Of a stretch of DNA of 64,000 nucleotides, positions 50,505 through 57,949 are shown piece after piece; within the stretch, counting starts at the first letter, position 1, and every line of letters begins with the position of its first letter. A program made the position numbers and the translations under genes. Origin of the DNA: Phycisphaera sp. (lineage in GTDB: Bacteria; Planctomycetota; Phycisphaerae; Phycisphaerales; UBA1924); the NCBI GenBank assembly GCA_025916675.1, contig CP098402.1:677205-741204 (forward strand), given 5' to 3'. The notes under the pieces were generated by a model. It was not told the DNA's origin, did no database searches, and was given only the letters and a program-made list of their open reading frames with translations.

Positions 50505-51824
50505 TCACCCATGCCCCGGCAACGCAAACCGCCCACACAACGCCCGCACTTCTTCGCGCACATTCCCCGCCTCCCCCTCCAACTCACCCTTCAGCCCCGC
50601 CGAAAGCACGCGGTCGATCATCTCGGCGACCTGCTTCATCTCACCCTCACCAAACCCGCGCGTGGTGACGGCGGCGGCGCCCAGGCGAATCCCGCTCGTG
50701 GTCTTGGGCGGGCGCGAGTCCTGGGGGATGCCGTTCTTGTTGCAGATGATGCCGGCCTGCTCGAGCCAGTGCTCGGCGTCCAGGCCAGTCAGGTCGGCGC
50801 TCTTGGTGCGCAGGTCGACGAGCATGAGGTGGTTGTCGGTGCCGCCGCTGGTGATGCGGTAGTTCTTGCTCGCGAGCGCGCCGGCGAGGGCCTGGGCGTT
50901 GGCGATGACGTTCCTGGTGTATGTCTTGAACTCGGGCTGCAGCGCCTCGCCGAACGCGATGGCCTTGGCGGTGATGACGTGCATGAGCGGGCCGCCCTGC
51001 ATGCCGGGGAAGACGGCGCGGTTGAGCTTCTTGGACAGGTCCTCGTCATTGGTCATGATGAGCCCGCCGCGCGGGCCGCGCAGGGTCTTGTGCGTGGTCG
51101 TCGTGACCACGTGCGCGTGCGGGAAGGGGCTGGGCACCGCGCCCGCGGCAACGAGCCCAGCAATATGCGCGATGTCGGCGAAGAGGATGGCGCCCACCTC
51201 GTCGGCGATGGCGCGGAACCTGGCGAAGTCGATCATCCGCGGGTAGGCCGAGAAGCCGCACATCAGGATCTTTGGCTTGTGCTCGCGGCACACCGCGGCG
51301 ACCGAGTCGTAGTCGATCCGCTCGAAGTCGGGGTGGCTCTCGTCGTAGTGCAGCGAGTAATGCACCGGCTTGAACCACTTGCCGCTCATGTTGACCTTCA
51401 GCCCGTGGCTGAGATGCCCGCCGTCGGCCAGGTTGAGCGAGGCGAACGTGTCGCCGGGCTGGAGCAGCGCCAGGAAGGCGGCGGCGTTGGCCTGCGCGCC
51501 CGAGTGCGGTTGCACGTTGGCGTACTCGCACCCGAAGAGCTGCTTGGCCCGGTCGATGGCGAGCTGCTCGATGGCGTCGTGGTGGATGCAGCCGCCGTAG
51601 TAGCGGGCGCTCGGATATCCCTCGGCGTACTTGTTGGTCATGCACGTGCCCGCGGCGGCCATGACGGCCGGGCTGGCGTGGTTCTCGCTGGCGATCAGCT
51701 CAATAGTTGTCGCCTGCCGCTCGCCCTCGGCGTCGAGGATGGCGGCGACGTCGGGATCCTGCGAGCGGATGAGGTCGACGGCCGAGTCATGCACGGAATG
51801 CTGGGCTGTGGTCGTGTGGGGCAT
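50505..51824 (-). CDS. glyA: Serine hydroxymethyltransferase
   Basis: Interconverts serine and glycine with tetrahydrofolate, supplying one-carbon units. 439 residues. [17 protein letters not shown] (about 39-55), [14 protein letters not shown] (about 60), [17 protein letters not shown] and [14 protein letters not shown] (PLP-binding Lys, about 245) are present. ATG 51824 has TACACT ending 5 nt upstream and no Shine-Dalgarno; a long open frame continues upstream to 52232 only by antisense chance. Divergent from the aldehyde dehydrogenase gene, with both -10 boxes within 50 bp. Confidence 0.97.
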   Translation of the reverse strand: MPHTTTAQHSVHDSAVDLIRSQDPDVAAILDAEGERQATTIELIASENHASPAVMAAAGTCMTNKYAEGYPSARYYGGCIHHDAIEQLAIDRAKQLFGCEYANVQPHSGAQANAAAFLALLQPGDTFASLNLADGGHLSHGLKVNMSGKWFKPVHYSLHYDESHPDFERIDYDSVAAVCREHKPKILMCGFSAYPRMIDFARFRAIADEVGAILFADIAHIAGLVAAGAVPSPFPHAHVVTTTTHKTLRGPRGGLIMTNDEDLSKKLNRAVFPGMQGGPLMHVITAKAIAFGEALQPEFKTYTRNVIANAQALAGALASKNYRITSGGTDNHLMLVDLRTKSADLTGLDAEHWLEQAGIICNKNGIPQDSRPPKTTSGIRLGAAAVTTRGFGEGEMKQVAEMIDRVLSAGLKGELEGEAGNVREEVRALCGRFALPGHG

Positions 51825-51829
51825 GGGCC

Positions 51830-51835
51830 AGTGTA
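51830..51835 (-). promoter_or_regulatory. -10 element for leaderless glyA
   Basis: TACACT on the minus strand ends 5 nt before ATG 51824. Confidence 0.55.
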
Positions 51836-51874
51836 GGACCGATGGGCCCAAAAACCCCGTCTCCTTTGGCGATC

Positions 51875-51880
51875 TACAGT
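51875..51880 (+). promoter_or_regulatory. -10 element for leaderless start at 51886
   Basis: TACAGT ends 5 nt before GTG 51886; faces the glyA promoter 40 bp away. Confidence 0.5.
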
Positions 51881-51885
51881 GCCCC

Positions 51886-53355
51886 GTGAGCAGCACGATC
51901 ACGACCAACGCGACCCAACTTGCCAACTGGATCGGCGGCGAGCCCAAGCCCGCCGCCGCCGGCGCGACGATCGAGAACGTCGACCCGGCGACCGGCGACA
52001 CCATCGGCACGATCCCGGCCTCGACCAAGGCGGACGTGGACGCGGCGGTGGTGGCGGCCAGCGCAGTGCGTGGCTGGGCAACGCTGTCGGGCGAGACTCG
52101 GGGGGACATCCTGCATGGGCTGGCAACCGCAATCGAGGACGACTCCGAATTGTTCGCGCACGCGGAGAGCCGGGACAGCGGGAAACCGATCTCGATAGCC
52201 GAGGAAGTCGACATCGCCCGCTCGGTACGCAACCTCAGGTTCTTTGCAGCGGCGGCCAGCCAGTTTGCCAGCGAGAGCCACGACGTGCCGGGCCGGATGC
52301 TCGGCTACACGCTGCGGCGGCCAAAGGGCGTGATCGGTGCGATCAGCCCGTGGAACCTGCCGCTGTACCTGCTCACGTGGAAGATCGCCCCGGCCCTCGC
52401 GGCAGGATGCACGGTGGTGGCCAAGCCCAGCGAGCTGACGCCTACTACGGCGAGCATGCTCGGCGAGCGAGCGGCGAGAGTGCTGCCGCCCGGCGTGCTG
52501 AACATCGTGCATGGCTACGGCGAGCCGGCGGGCGCTTCCATCGTCACACACCCGGGCATCGCCGCCGTGACGTTCACGGGCTCGACCAAGGTCGGCCGCT
52601 GGATCGGCAAGGCGTGCGGCGAATCGCTCAAGCCCTGCTCACTCGAACTCGGAGGCAAGAACCCGTTCATCGTGTTCGACGATGCGGACATCGAGAAGGC
52701 CAGCGAGACCGCCGTCCGCGCCGCGTTCAGCAACCAGGGGCAGATCTGTCTCTGCGGCTCGCGCGTGCTGGTGCAATCGGGCGTGTACGACCGGGTCGTT
52801 GGGCGACTTGTTGACGGCGCGAAGGCGCTCACGCCTGGCGATCCGCAGGACGATGCCACGCGGTTTGGTTCGCTGGTGAGCCACGACCACCGCGACAAGG
52901 TCGCCGGTTATGTCGAGCGGGCGGTGGGGGAGGGCGCGCGCATCCTGGCAGGCGGCGCGAGGCCCGAGAGCTTGCCCGATCGCGTCAAGAACGGCGCGTA
53001 CTACCTGCCGACCGTCATCGAGAACGCCAGCCAGAATTGCGCCATCATCCAGGAAGAGGTCTTCGGCCCGGTTTGCACCGTGCAGAAGTTCGAGACCGAG
53101 GCCGAGGCGATCGAACTGGCCAACGGAACGCCCTACGGCCTGGCCGCCAGCGTGTGGACACAGAACCTCGCCTGCGCCCATCGCGCCAGCGCCGCGCTCG
53201 AGGCCGGAATCGTCTGGGTCAACTGCTGGATGCTCCGCGACCTGCGCACGCCCTTCGGCGGAGTCAAACAATCGGGCGTCGGCCGCGAGGGCGGCTGGGA
53301 AGCGATGCGTTTCTTCACCGAGCCCAAGAGCGTCACCATCAACACGAGCGAGTAA
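51886..53355 (+). CDS. Aldehyde dehydrogenase, 2-aminomuconic semialdehyde type
   Basis: 489 residues, NAD-dependent. [19 protein letters not shown] (about 151-169), [14 protein letters not shown] (about 227), [11 protein letters not shown] (general base Glu, about 253) and [11 protein letters not shown] (catalytic Cys, about 288) are present. The C-terminal [17 protein letters not shown] closely resembles the ALDH8/aminomuconate-semialdehyde branch, and the next gene encodes a 2-aminomuconate deaminase-like protein. I therefore infer a step of tryptophan (kynurenine-3-hydroxyanthranilate) or aminophenol breakdown. The dioxygenase and decarboxylase genes are not in the window. GTG start by -10 spacing. 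Confidence 0.88.
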   Translation: MSSTITTNATQLANWIGGEPKPAAAGATIENVDPATGDTIGTIPASTKADVDAAVVAASAVRGWATLSGETRGDILHGLATAIEDDSELFAHAESRDSGKPISIAEEVDIARSVRNLRFFAAAASQFASESHDVPGRMLGYTLRRPKGVIGAISPWNLPLYLLTWKIAPALAAGCTVVAKPSELTPTTASMLGERAARVLPPGVLNIVHGYGEPAGASIVTHPGIAAVTFTGSTKVGRWIGKACGESLKPCSLELGGKNPFIVFDDADIEKASETAVRAAFSNQGQICLCGSRVLVQSGVYDRVVGRLVDGAKALTPGDPQDDATRFGSLVSHDHRDKVAGYVERAVGEGARILAGGARPESLPDRVKNGAYYLPTVIENASQNCAIIQEEVFGPVCTVQKFETEAEAIELANGTPYGLAASVWTQNLACAHRASAALEAGIVWVNCWMLRDLRTPFGGVKQSGVGREGGWEAMRFFTEPKSVTINTSE

Positions 53356-53357
53356 GC

Positions 53358-53798
53358 ATGTCCGACCAGATCTCGACCGATGCCGCGCCCAAGCCCGTCG
53401 GCGCGTACCCCCACGCCCGTCGCGTGGGTGACTTGCTGTTCTGCTCGGGCGTGGGCCCGCGCGCCCCGGGCGAGAACACCGTACCCGGCGTCACACTCAA
53501 CGACTCTGGGGAGCTCATCGACTACGACTTCGAGGCCCAATGCCTGGCCTGCTTCGCCAATATCCGGGCCGTGGTCGAGGCCGGCGGGGCGCGGTTCGAG
53601 GATATCGTCGATGTTCAGGTGTACCTGACCGACTTGCAGCGCGACTTTGCCGCCTTCAACATGCTCTGGAGGGCTACCTTTGCGGGCGAGGGAAAACCGA
53701 ACCCGTGCCGAACAACAATCGAGGTCAGCCGGCTGCCCCAGGGCGGGAATGCCCCGATAGCCGTGGAACTCAAGGTTGTCGCGCGAATCGCGGGCTGA
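53358..53798 (+). CDS. RidA-family protein, 2-aminomuconate deaminase-like
   Basis: 146 residues. The family core is PKPVGAYPHARRVGDLLFCSG (about 10-30), FANIRAVVEAGGARFEDIVDVQVYL (key RAVVEAGG and VDVQVYLTD), and NPCRTTIEV with the Arg that binds the substrate carboxylate. PVGAYPHARRVG and GVGPRAPG distinguish 2-aminomuconate deaminases (AmnD/NbaF type) from general imine deaminases. ATG lies 2 nt after the dehydrogenase stop, so they are one operon: the dehydrogenase would make 2-aminomuconate and this protein would deaminate it. Confidence 0.87.
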   Translation: MSDQISTDAAPKPVGAYPHARRVGDLLFCSGVGPRAPGENTVPGVTLNDSGELIDYDFEAQCLACFANIRAVVEAGGARFEDIVDVQVYLTDLQRDFAAFNMLWRATFAGEGKPNPCRTTIEVSRLPQGGNAPIAVELKVVARIAG

Positions 53799-53900
53799 CA
53801 ATCTAGCGTATTGAATATTGGGGCGGCTGCAAGGAATGGCCCGCCACGCCGACCCATGTGTCGAGTCGCTATCAAGAAGAACCCGCGTGGAGGAGATGCC

Positions 53901-54722
53901 ATGACCAGTCGCCAAATCCGAACACTCACCTGCCTGTTTGCCCTGGCCGCAGTACCGGCGGTTGCCCAAGCCCAATCGACAGCAACCTACCGCGTGACCT
54001 TCGACGCAACTTGGTCGGCGGCGACCCATCCCACGGCCTTCCCCCCCAGCCCCCACTTCTCGGGTCTGGTGGGCGCGACCCATAGCGATGGAGCCACACT
54101 GTGGCAATCGGGCGAACTGGCCAGCACGGGCATCGAGCGGATGGCCGAAACTGGCTCCAAGTCCGTGCTCTTGAGCGAGATCGGCGCGATGGAAGACGAC
54201 GGGTTCATCGGTGCCACGCTGTCGGGCGGTGGCATTGGCTTGTCGCCGGGCCGCGTGGCCCTCACGTTCGAGACTTCCAGTGACTATCCGTTGCTGAGCC
54301 TTGTCAGCATGATCGCTCCGAGCCCCGATTGGTTCGTGGGCACGCAAAGCCTCTCGCTGCGTGACGACGACGGTTGGATCCAGACAATCGAGTTCGAGCT
54401 GTGGCCCTACGACTCGGGCACCGACTCGGGCGTCAGCTACACCTCGCCCAACTTCGACACCAACCCGGCCGAGCCCATCGCGAACATTTCGGACGTGTTC
54501 CCTTTCACGGGCACACCCGCCTTGGGCACGTACAGCATCGAGCTCGTCAGCGTCGAGTGCGTGGCCGAACTGGATGGAGATGGCGTCCTGACCATCTTCG
54601 ACTTCCTCGAGTTCCAGAACCTGTTCGATGCGGGCGACCTGGCCGCCGACCTCGACGGTGATGGCGACCTGACCATATTCGACTTCCTCGCCTACCAGAA
54701 CGCCTTCGGCGAGGGCTGCTAG
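53901..54722 (+). CDS. Secreted spondin-domain protein with GC-type dockerin tail
   Basis: 273 residues. GGAGGAG five nt before ATG 53901 and a signal peptide (about 1-23, ending VAQAQS) fix the start. Residues about 26-215 match a spondin N domain: YRVTFDATWSAATHP, PHFSGLVGATHSDGATLW, GELASTGIERMAETG, SPDWFVG and YDSGTDSGVSYTSPN with the metal- or ligand-binding Asp residues. The tail has DLDGDGV and DLDGDGD loops, LTIFDFLEFQN and LTIFDFLAYQN, ending FGEGC with no residue after Cys, unlike the other seven tails. Adhesion to matrix or polysaccharide is inferred. Confidence 0.87.
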   Translation: MTSRQIRTLTCLFALAAVPAVAQAQSTATYRVTFDATWSAATHPTAFPPSPHFSGLVGATHSDGATLWQSGELASTGIERMAETGSKSVLLSEIGAMEDDGFIGATLSGGGIGLSPGRVALTFETSSDYPLLSLVSMIAPSPDWFVGTQSLSLRDDDGWIQTIEFELWPYDSGTDSGVSYTSPNFDTNPAEPIANISDVFPFTGTPALGTYSIELVSVECVAELDGDGVLTIFDFLEFQNLFDAGDLAADLDGDGDLTIFDFLAYQNAFGEGC

Positions 54723-54747
54723 GCAGGTCAAGCGGCGTCGCCGGGTG

Positions 54748-54753
54748 TACCCT
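54748..54753 (+). promoter_or_regulatory. -10 element for leaderless pgi
   Basis: TACCCT ends 5 nt before ATG 54759; no Shine-Dalgarno sequence. Confidence 0.5.
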
Positions 54754-54758
54754 CGGCC

Positions 54759-56162
54759 ATGCCGACTGCCATCTCTCTTGATACCACGCGGTGCCTGAAC
54801 ACCGCCGTCAACGGCCACGGCCTCGACCCGGACGTGCTGGCCCCAGATGGGCCCGCCGCTCGGGTGGCTGTCGCGTTGACCGGGCGGCTCGAAGCGTCCC
54901 GCGGCACGGGTTGGGAGCGATGGCGGCTGCTGGCCGAAGGGCCGATGCGTGAAGATTACGCCAAAGCCGTGAAGGCGATCGCGAAGAAGTACGAGGGCAA
55001 GCTCGACAACGTCGTCGTCCTGGGCATCGGCGGTAGCGCCCTGGGCAACATCGCGCTCCAGAGCGCTCTCAACCCGTTGACCCACAACCTCACGCCCAAC
55101 AGGGAGCGGAAGCACCCGAGGTTGTTCGTGCTCGACAACGCCGACCCGGTGCTGTTCCACCAGACGCTGGCGTTTATCACCAACGAAGATCCCAAGTTCG
55201 ACCGCACGCTCGTGGTCGTCATCAGCAAGAGCGGTGAGACGGCTGAGACGGCGGCGCAGTTCCTGATCATCCGCGACATGCTCCAGAAGGCCCGCGGCGA
55301 TGGCCATGCCGACCGGCTCATCGCCGTGACCGACCCCGAGAGCGGCACCATGCGCCGCCTGTGCGATGCGGCGGGCTACGAGACGCTGCCCGTGCCCGAA
55401 GGGGTGGGGGGGCGCTTCAGCGCGCTCAGCCCGGTCGGCCTTGTCACCTGCGCGCTGTGCGGCATCGATACCGACGCCCTGCTCGACGGCGCGGCAGAGA
55501 TGGAGCAGAGTTGCCGCAATCCGGACCTGCACGCCAACCCCGCTGCCACGCTCGCGACCGTGCTGGTCGAGCTCGGCCAGCGGCAGGGCAAGACCGTCCA
55601 CGTCATGATGCCCTACGCCAACCAGCTCTACCTCATGGCCGACTGGTGGCGGCAACTCTGGGCCGAGAGCCTGGGCAAGATCGTGCCGTCCGGAGACGGG
55701 GGCGGCACCCACGCCGGCTTCACGCCCGTGAAGGCGCTCGGCGCGACCGACCAGCACAGCCAGGTGCAGTTGTATCGTGAGGGCCCCAATGACAAGGTCA
55801 TCATCTTCCTCGAGGTCGAGAAGTTCGCCCACGACGCCCCGATCCCCACCGGCCTGGGCGAGGACGCCCTGGCGTATCTTGAAGGCTCGAGCCTCGCAAA
55901 ACTCCTCAGCGCCGAGAAGAAAGCCACCGAGTTCGCCCTCACCGAGAGCCGCCGCCCGAACCTGACCATCAAGTTCCCGCAGGTCACCCCCCACACCGTC
56001 GGCCAGTTCATGATGCTCTGGCAGGTCGCCACCGCCTACGCGGGGCTCATGCTGGGCGTGGACGCCTACGACCAGCCCGCCGTCGAGCTGGGCAAGAAGG
56101 CGACGTTCGCGTTGATGGGCAAGCCTGGGTTCGAGGAGTTGCGAGAACGATTGCAAGGCTGA
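54759..56162 (+). CDS. pgi: Glucose-6-phosphate isomerase
   Basis: Interconverts glucose 6-phosphate and fructose 6-phosphate. 467 residues, the shorter bacterial form. VVVLGIGGSALGN (about 86-98), VISKSGETAETAAQF (phosphate-binding, about 151), LSPVGLVTCAL, MMPYANQLYLMADWWRQLWAESLGK (key YLMADWWRQLWAES) and ALGATDQHSQVQLY (catalytic His, about 327) are present. ATG 54759 has a -10 at leaderless spacing. Convergent with the HAF gene, 15 bp away. Confidence 0.96.
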   Translation: MPTAISLDTTRCLNTAVNGHGLDPDVLAPDGPAARVAVALTGRLEASRGTGWERWRLLAEGPMREDYAKAVKAIAKKYEGKLDNVVVLGIGGSALGNIALQSALNPLTHNLTPNRERKHPRLFVLDNADPVLFHQTLAFITNEDPKFDRTLVVVISKSGETAETAAQFLIIRDMLQKARGDGHADRLIAVTDPESGTMRRLCDAAGYETLPVPEGVGGRFSALSPVGLVTCALCGIDTDALLDGAAEMEQSCRNPDLHANPAATLATVLVELGQRQGKTVHVMMPYANQLYLMADWWRQLWAESLGKIVPSGDGGGTHAGFTPVKALGATDQHSQVQLYREGPNDKVIIFLEVEKFAHDAPIPTGLGEDALAYLEGSSLAKLLSAEKKATEFALTESRRPNLTIKFPQVTPHTVGQFMMLWQVATAYAGLMLGVDAYDQPAVELGKKATFALMGKPGFEELRERLQG

Positions 56163-56177
56163 AGTTGTATTGCCTGC

Positions 56178-57431
56178 CTAAGGACACCCCGCGGCGAATT
56201 GGGCGTTGAAGCAACCAAAATCGAAGAGCGTCAGCACGCCATCACAATCACAATCCGCCCGCAGCGACCCCGCCAGGAACGCCGCATTGAACGCGGTGGT
56301 GTCGGCGGGCGTGAGCATGCCATCGCCGTTGAAGTCGGCCCAGCAGCGCGAGATCTGGCTCGTCCAGATCTGGGTGTTGCCAGCGGGATCAAGTCCGCTT
56401 CCGGCAACAAAGCCGGTGTCGCTCATGCCATCTGCAATGGCCAGAGTCCACCCTGCAGCGTTGGCTTGGCCGTACACCGTGATCAGCTCGGTTTGCAAGT
56501 CACGCATGGTGCCGCAGCGTTGCGTCCATATCCACGCTCGCGTGAGGCCCAGGGCGTCATCGCCGAACCCAACAATGATCGAGCCGTCCGTATTGGAAGC
56601 CGTCGCGATCGAAAGCGTGCCGCCGGGGAGCGTGCCGAGCGACACGATACCGGTCGCGGCCGTCCATCGATAAGCCGTGGGAAAGCCCGCGGCGTTCAGG
56701 CTGAACCCGACAACGGCAGAGCCATCGGAGCTGATATCCCATGCTTCCGAGTAAAACTGTGCACCGGTGGCCAGTGCGCCAACTGGTGTGAGCGCGCCCG
56801 TTATTGCATCGTGGACGAACGCTTCGCCACCGAGCACGGAGTTCCCGGTGCACGCGGTGAACTGGCCCGAGGCGCTGATCGCAACAGCGGTCGAACTGTC
56901 AACACTCCCAGGCAGATCGCCGATCGGCACCGGTGGTGCGCCGATGGCCAGCGAGAACGCCTGCCGCTGCGGGCCCATCGGCGTGGGCACGATGAGATCG
57001 CCGATGACGACGCCGGCCGAGCCGCCGCCGGGCACCGAGACGTCGGTCAGTCGGAGTTGTGTCGCCGCCGGTGCAAGGAAGCCGGTTAGGTCGAGCGTGC
57101 CTCCGGTCGGCGTCCAGAAGAACGGTGAGCGTGAGCCCGTTGTGGTAACCATCGTGCCGATGAGCGAGAAGCCATCGGCCGCCAGCGCCTCAGGCGTCGC
57201 CGTGGCGAAACCGGGGGCGGGCGGGGCGACCAACGCCACGCCGCTGGCCGGGTCCCACACCACTGTCACCGTCCCGACAGCCGTCGCCACGATCGGGTTC
57301 TGCCGGGCGACCTTGGTGGCCGAGGCGAACACCGTGCCGGGGGGAGCCGTGCTGCCGGTGAACTGGCCGAAGGCGGCCGAGGCCAGCGCGAGCGACATCG
57401 AGAACGCGGTGAGCGATGTTGTGCGTTGCAT
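56178..57431 (-). CDS. HAF-repeat secreted protein with divergent GC-type dockerin tail
   Basis: 417 residues. AGGGGA precedes ATG 57431; signal peptide about 1-22 (…SAAFGQ). The body has HAF-type repeats (AISASGQFTACTG, DISSDGSAVVGFS, ASNTDGSIIVGFG, MSDTGFVAGSG). The tail is an outlier: DFNGDGMLTPADTTAFNAAF and DCDCDGVLTLFDFGCFNAQF, ending FAAGCP. The first loop looks like an ordinary dockerin (TPADTTAF) and extra Cys residues occur in the second. So it joins classic and GC-type features. It stands apart from the 38-47 kb island. Confidence 0.85.
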   Translation of the reverse strand: MQRTTSLTAFSMSLALASAAFGQFTGSTAPPGTVFASATKVARQNPIVATAVGTVTVVWDPASGVALVAPPAPGFATATPEALAADGFSLIGTMVTTTGSRSPFFWTPTGGTLDLTGFLAPAATQLRLTDVSVPGGGSAGVVIGDLIVPTPMGPQRQAFSLAIGAPPVPIGDLPGSVDSSTAVAISASGQFTACTGNSVLGGEAFVHDAITGALTPVGALATGAQFYSEAWDISSDGSAVVGFSLNAAGFPTAYRWTAATGIVSLGTLPGGTLSIATASNTDGSIIVGFGDDALGLTRAWIWTQRCGTMRDLQTELITVYGQANAAGWTLAIADGMSDTGFVAGSGLDPAGNTQIWTSQISRCWADFNGDGMLTPADTTAFNAAFLAGSLRADCDCDGVLTLFDFGCFNAQFAAGCP

Positions 57432-57524
57432 CGAGATTCCCCTTTCAGATACACCGGAATGGTGCTGATGCCCCTAGAATATCATAATTCTGGCTAATTG
57501 GCTATAGGGTTGTCCCATGTCGCA

Positions 57525-57530
57525 TATGCT
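57525..57530 (+). promoter_or_regulatory. -10 element for leaderless cupin gene
   Basis: TATGCT ends 5 nt before ATG 57536. Confidence 0.5.
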
Positions 57531-57535
57531 CAAGC

Positions 57536-57886
57536 ATGCCGCACGCGCACACCCTCCATACATGGATCGACCTGCCCACCGATCAGCCCATGGCCCTCAT
57601 CGATCGCCGCCGCATCATGGGCGAGCGGATGATGATCAGCGAGGTCGTGCTGCACCCGGGCTTCGAGGTCGCCAGCCACAGCCACGAGAACGAGCAGATG
57701 GTCGTGATGCTCGAGGGCCGGGCCGAGTTCACGATTGGGGATGGCGAGAAGGTCATCGTCGAGGCGGGCCAGGTGCTCGAACTGCCCCCCAACCTGCCGC
57801 ACGCGTGCAAGGCTTTGGAACGGTGTCGCATCCTCGACATGTTCAGCCCGGTCAGCGAGAAGACGGGCGTGGATTCGGGTTCGTAG
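57536..57886 (+). CDS. Small cupin-domain protein
   Basis: 116 residues, a single cupin barrel. FEVASHSHENEQMVVMLEG (about 44-62) is cupin motif 1 with metal ligands His-His-Glu (SHSHENEQ). GQVLELPPNLPHACKAL (about 78) is motif 2 with His. Substrate unknown; relatives range from sugar isomerases to regulators. No extra domain. Leaderless-type start. 63 bp upstream of the M16 protease gene, which has its own -10. Confidence 0.85.
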   Translation: MPHAHTLHTWIDLPTDQPMALIDRRRIMGERMMISEVVLHPGFEVASHSHENEQMVVMLEGRAEFTIGDGEKVIVEAGQVLELPPNLPHACKALERCRILDMFSPVSEKTGVDSGS

Positions 57887-57938
57887 CGAGATAGGAGCTT
57901 CCCGACCCGCTGGCAGACCGGCCGCCGCCGCGCATCCC

Positions 57939-57944
57939 TATCGT
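57939..57944 (+). promoter_or_regulatory. -10 element for leaderless M16 gene
   Basis: TATCGT ends 5 nt before ATG 57950. Confidence 0.5.
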
Positions 57945-57949
57945 GGACC

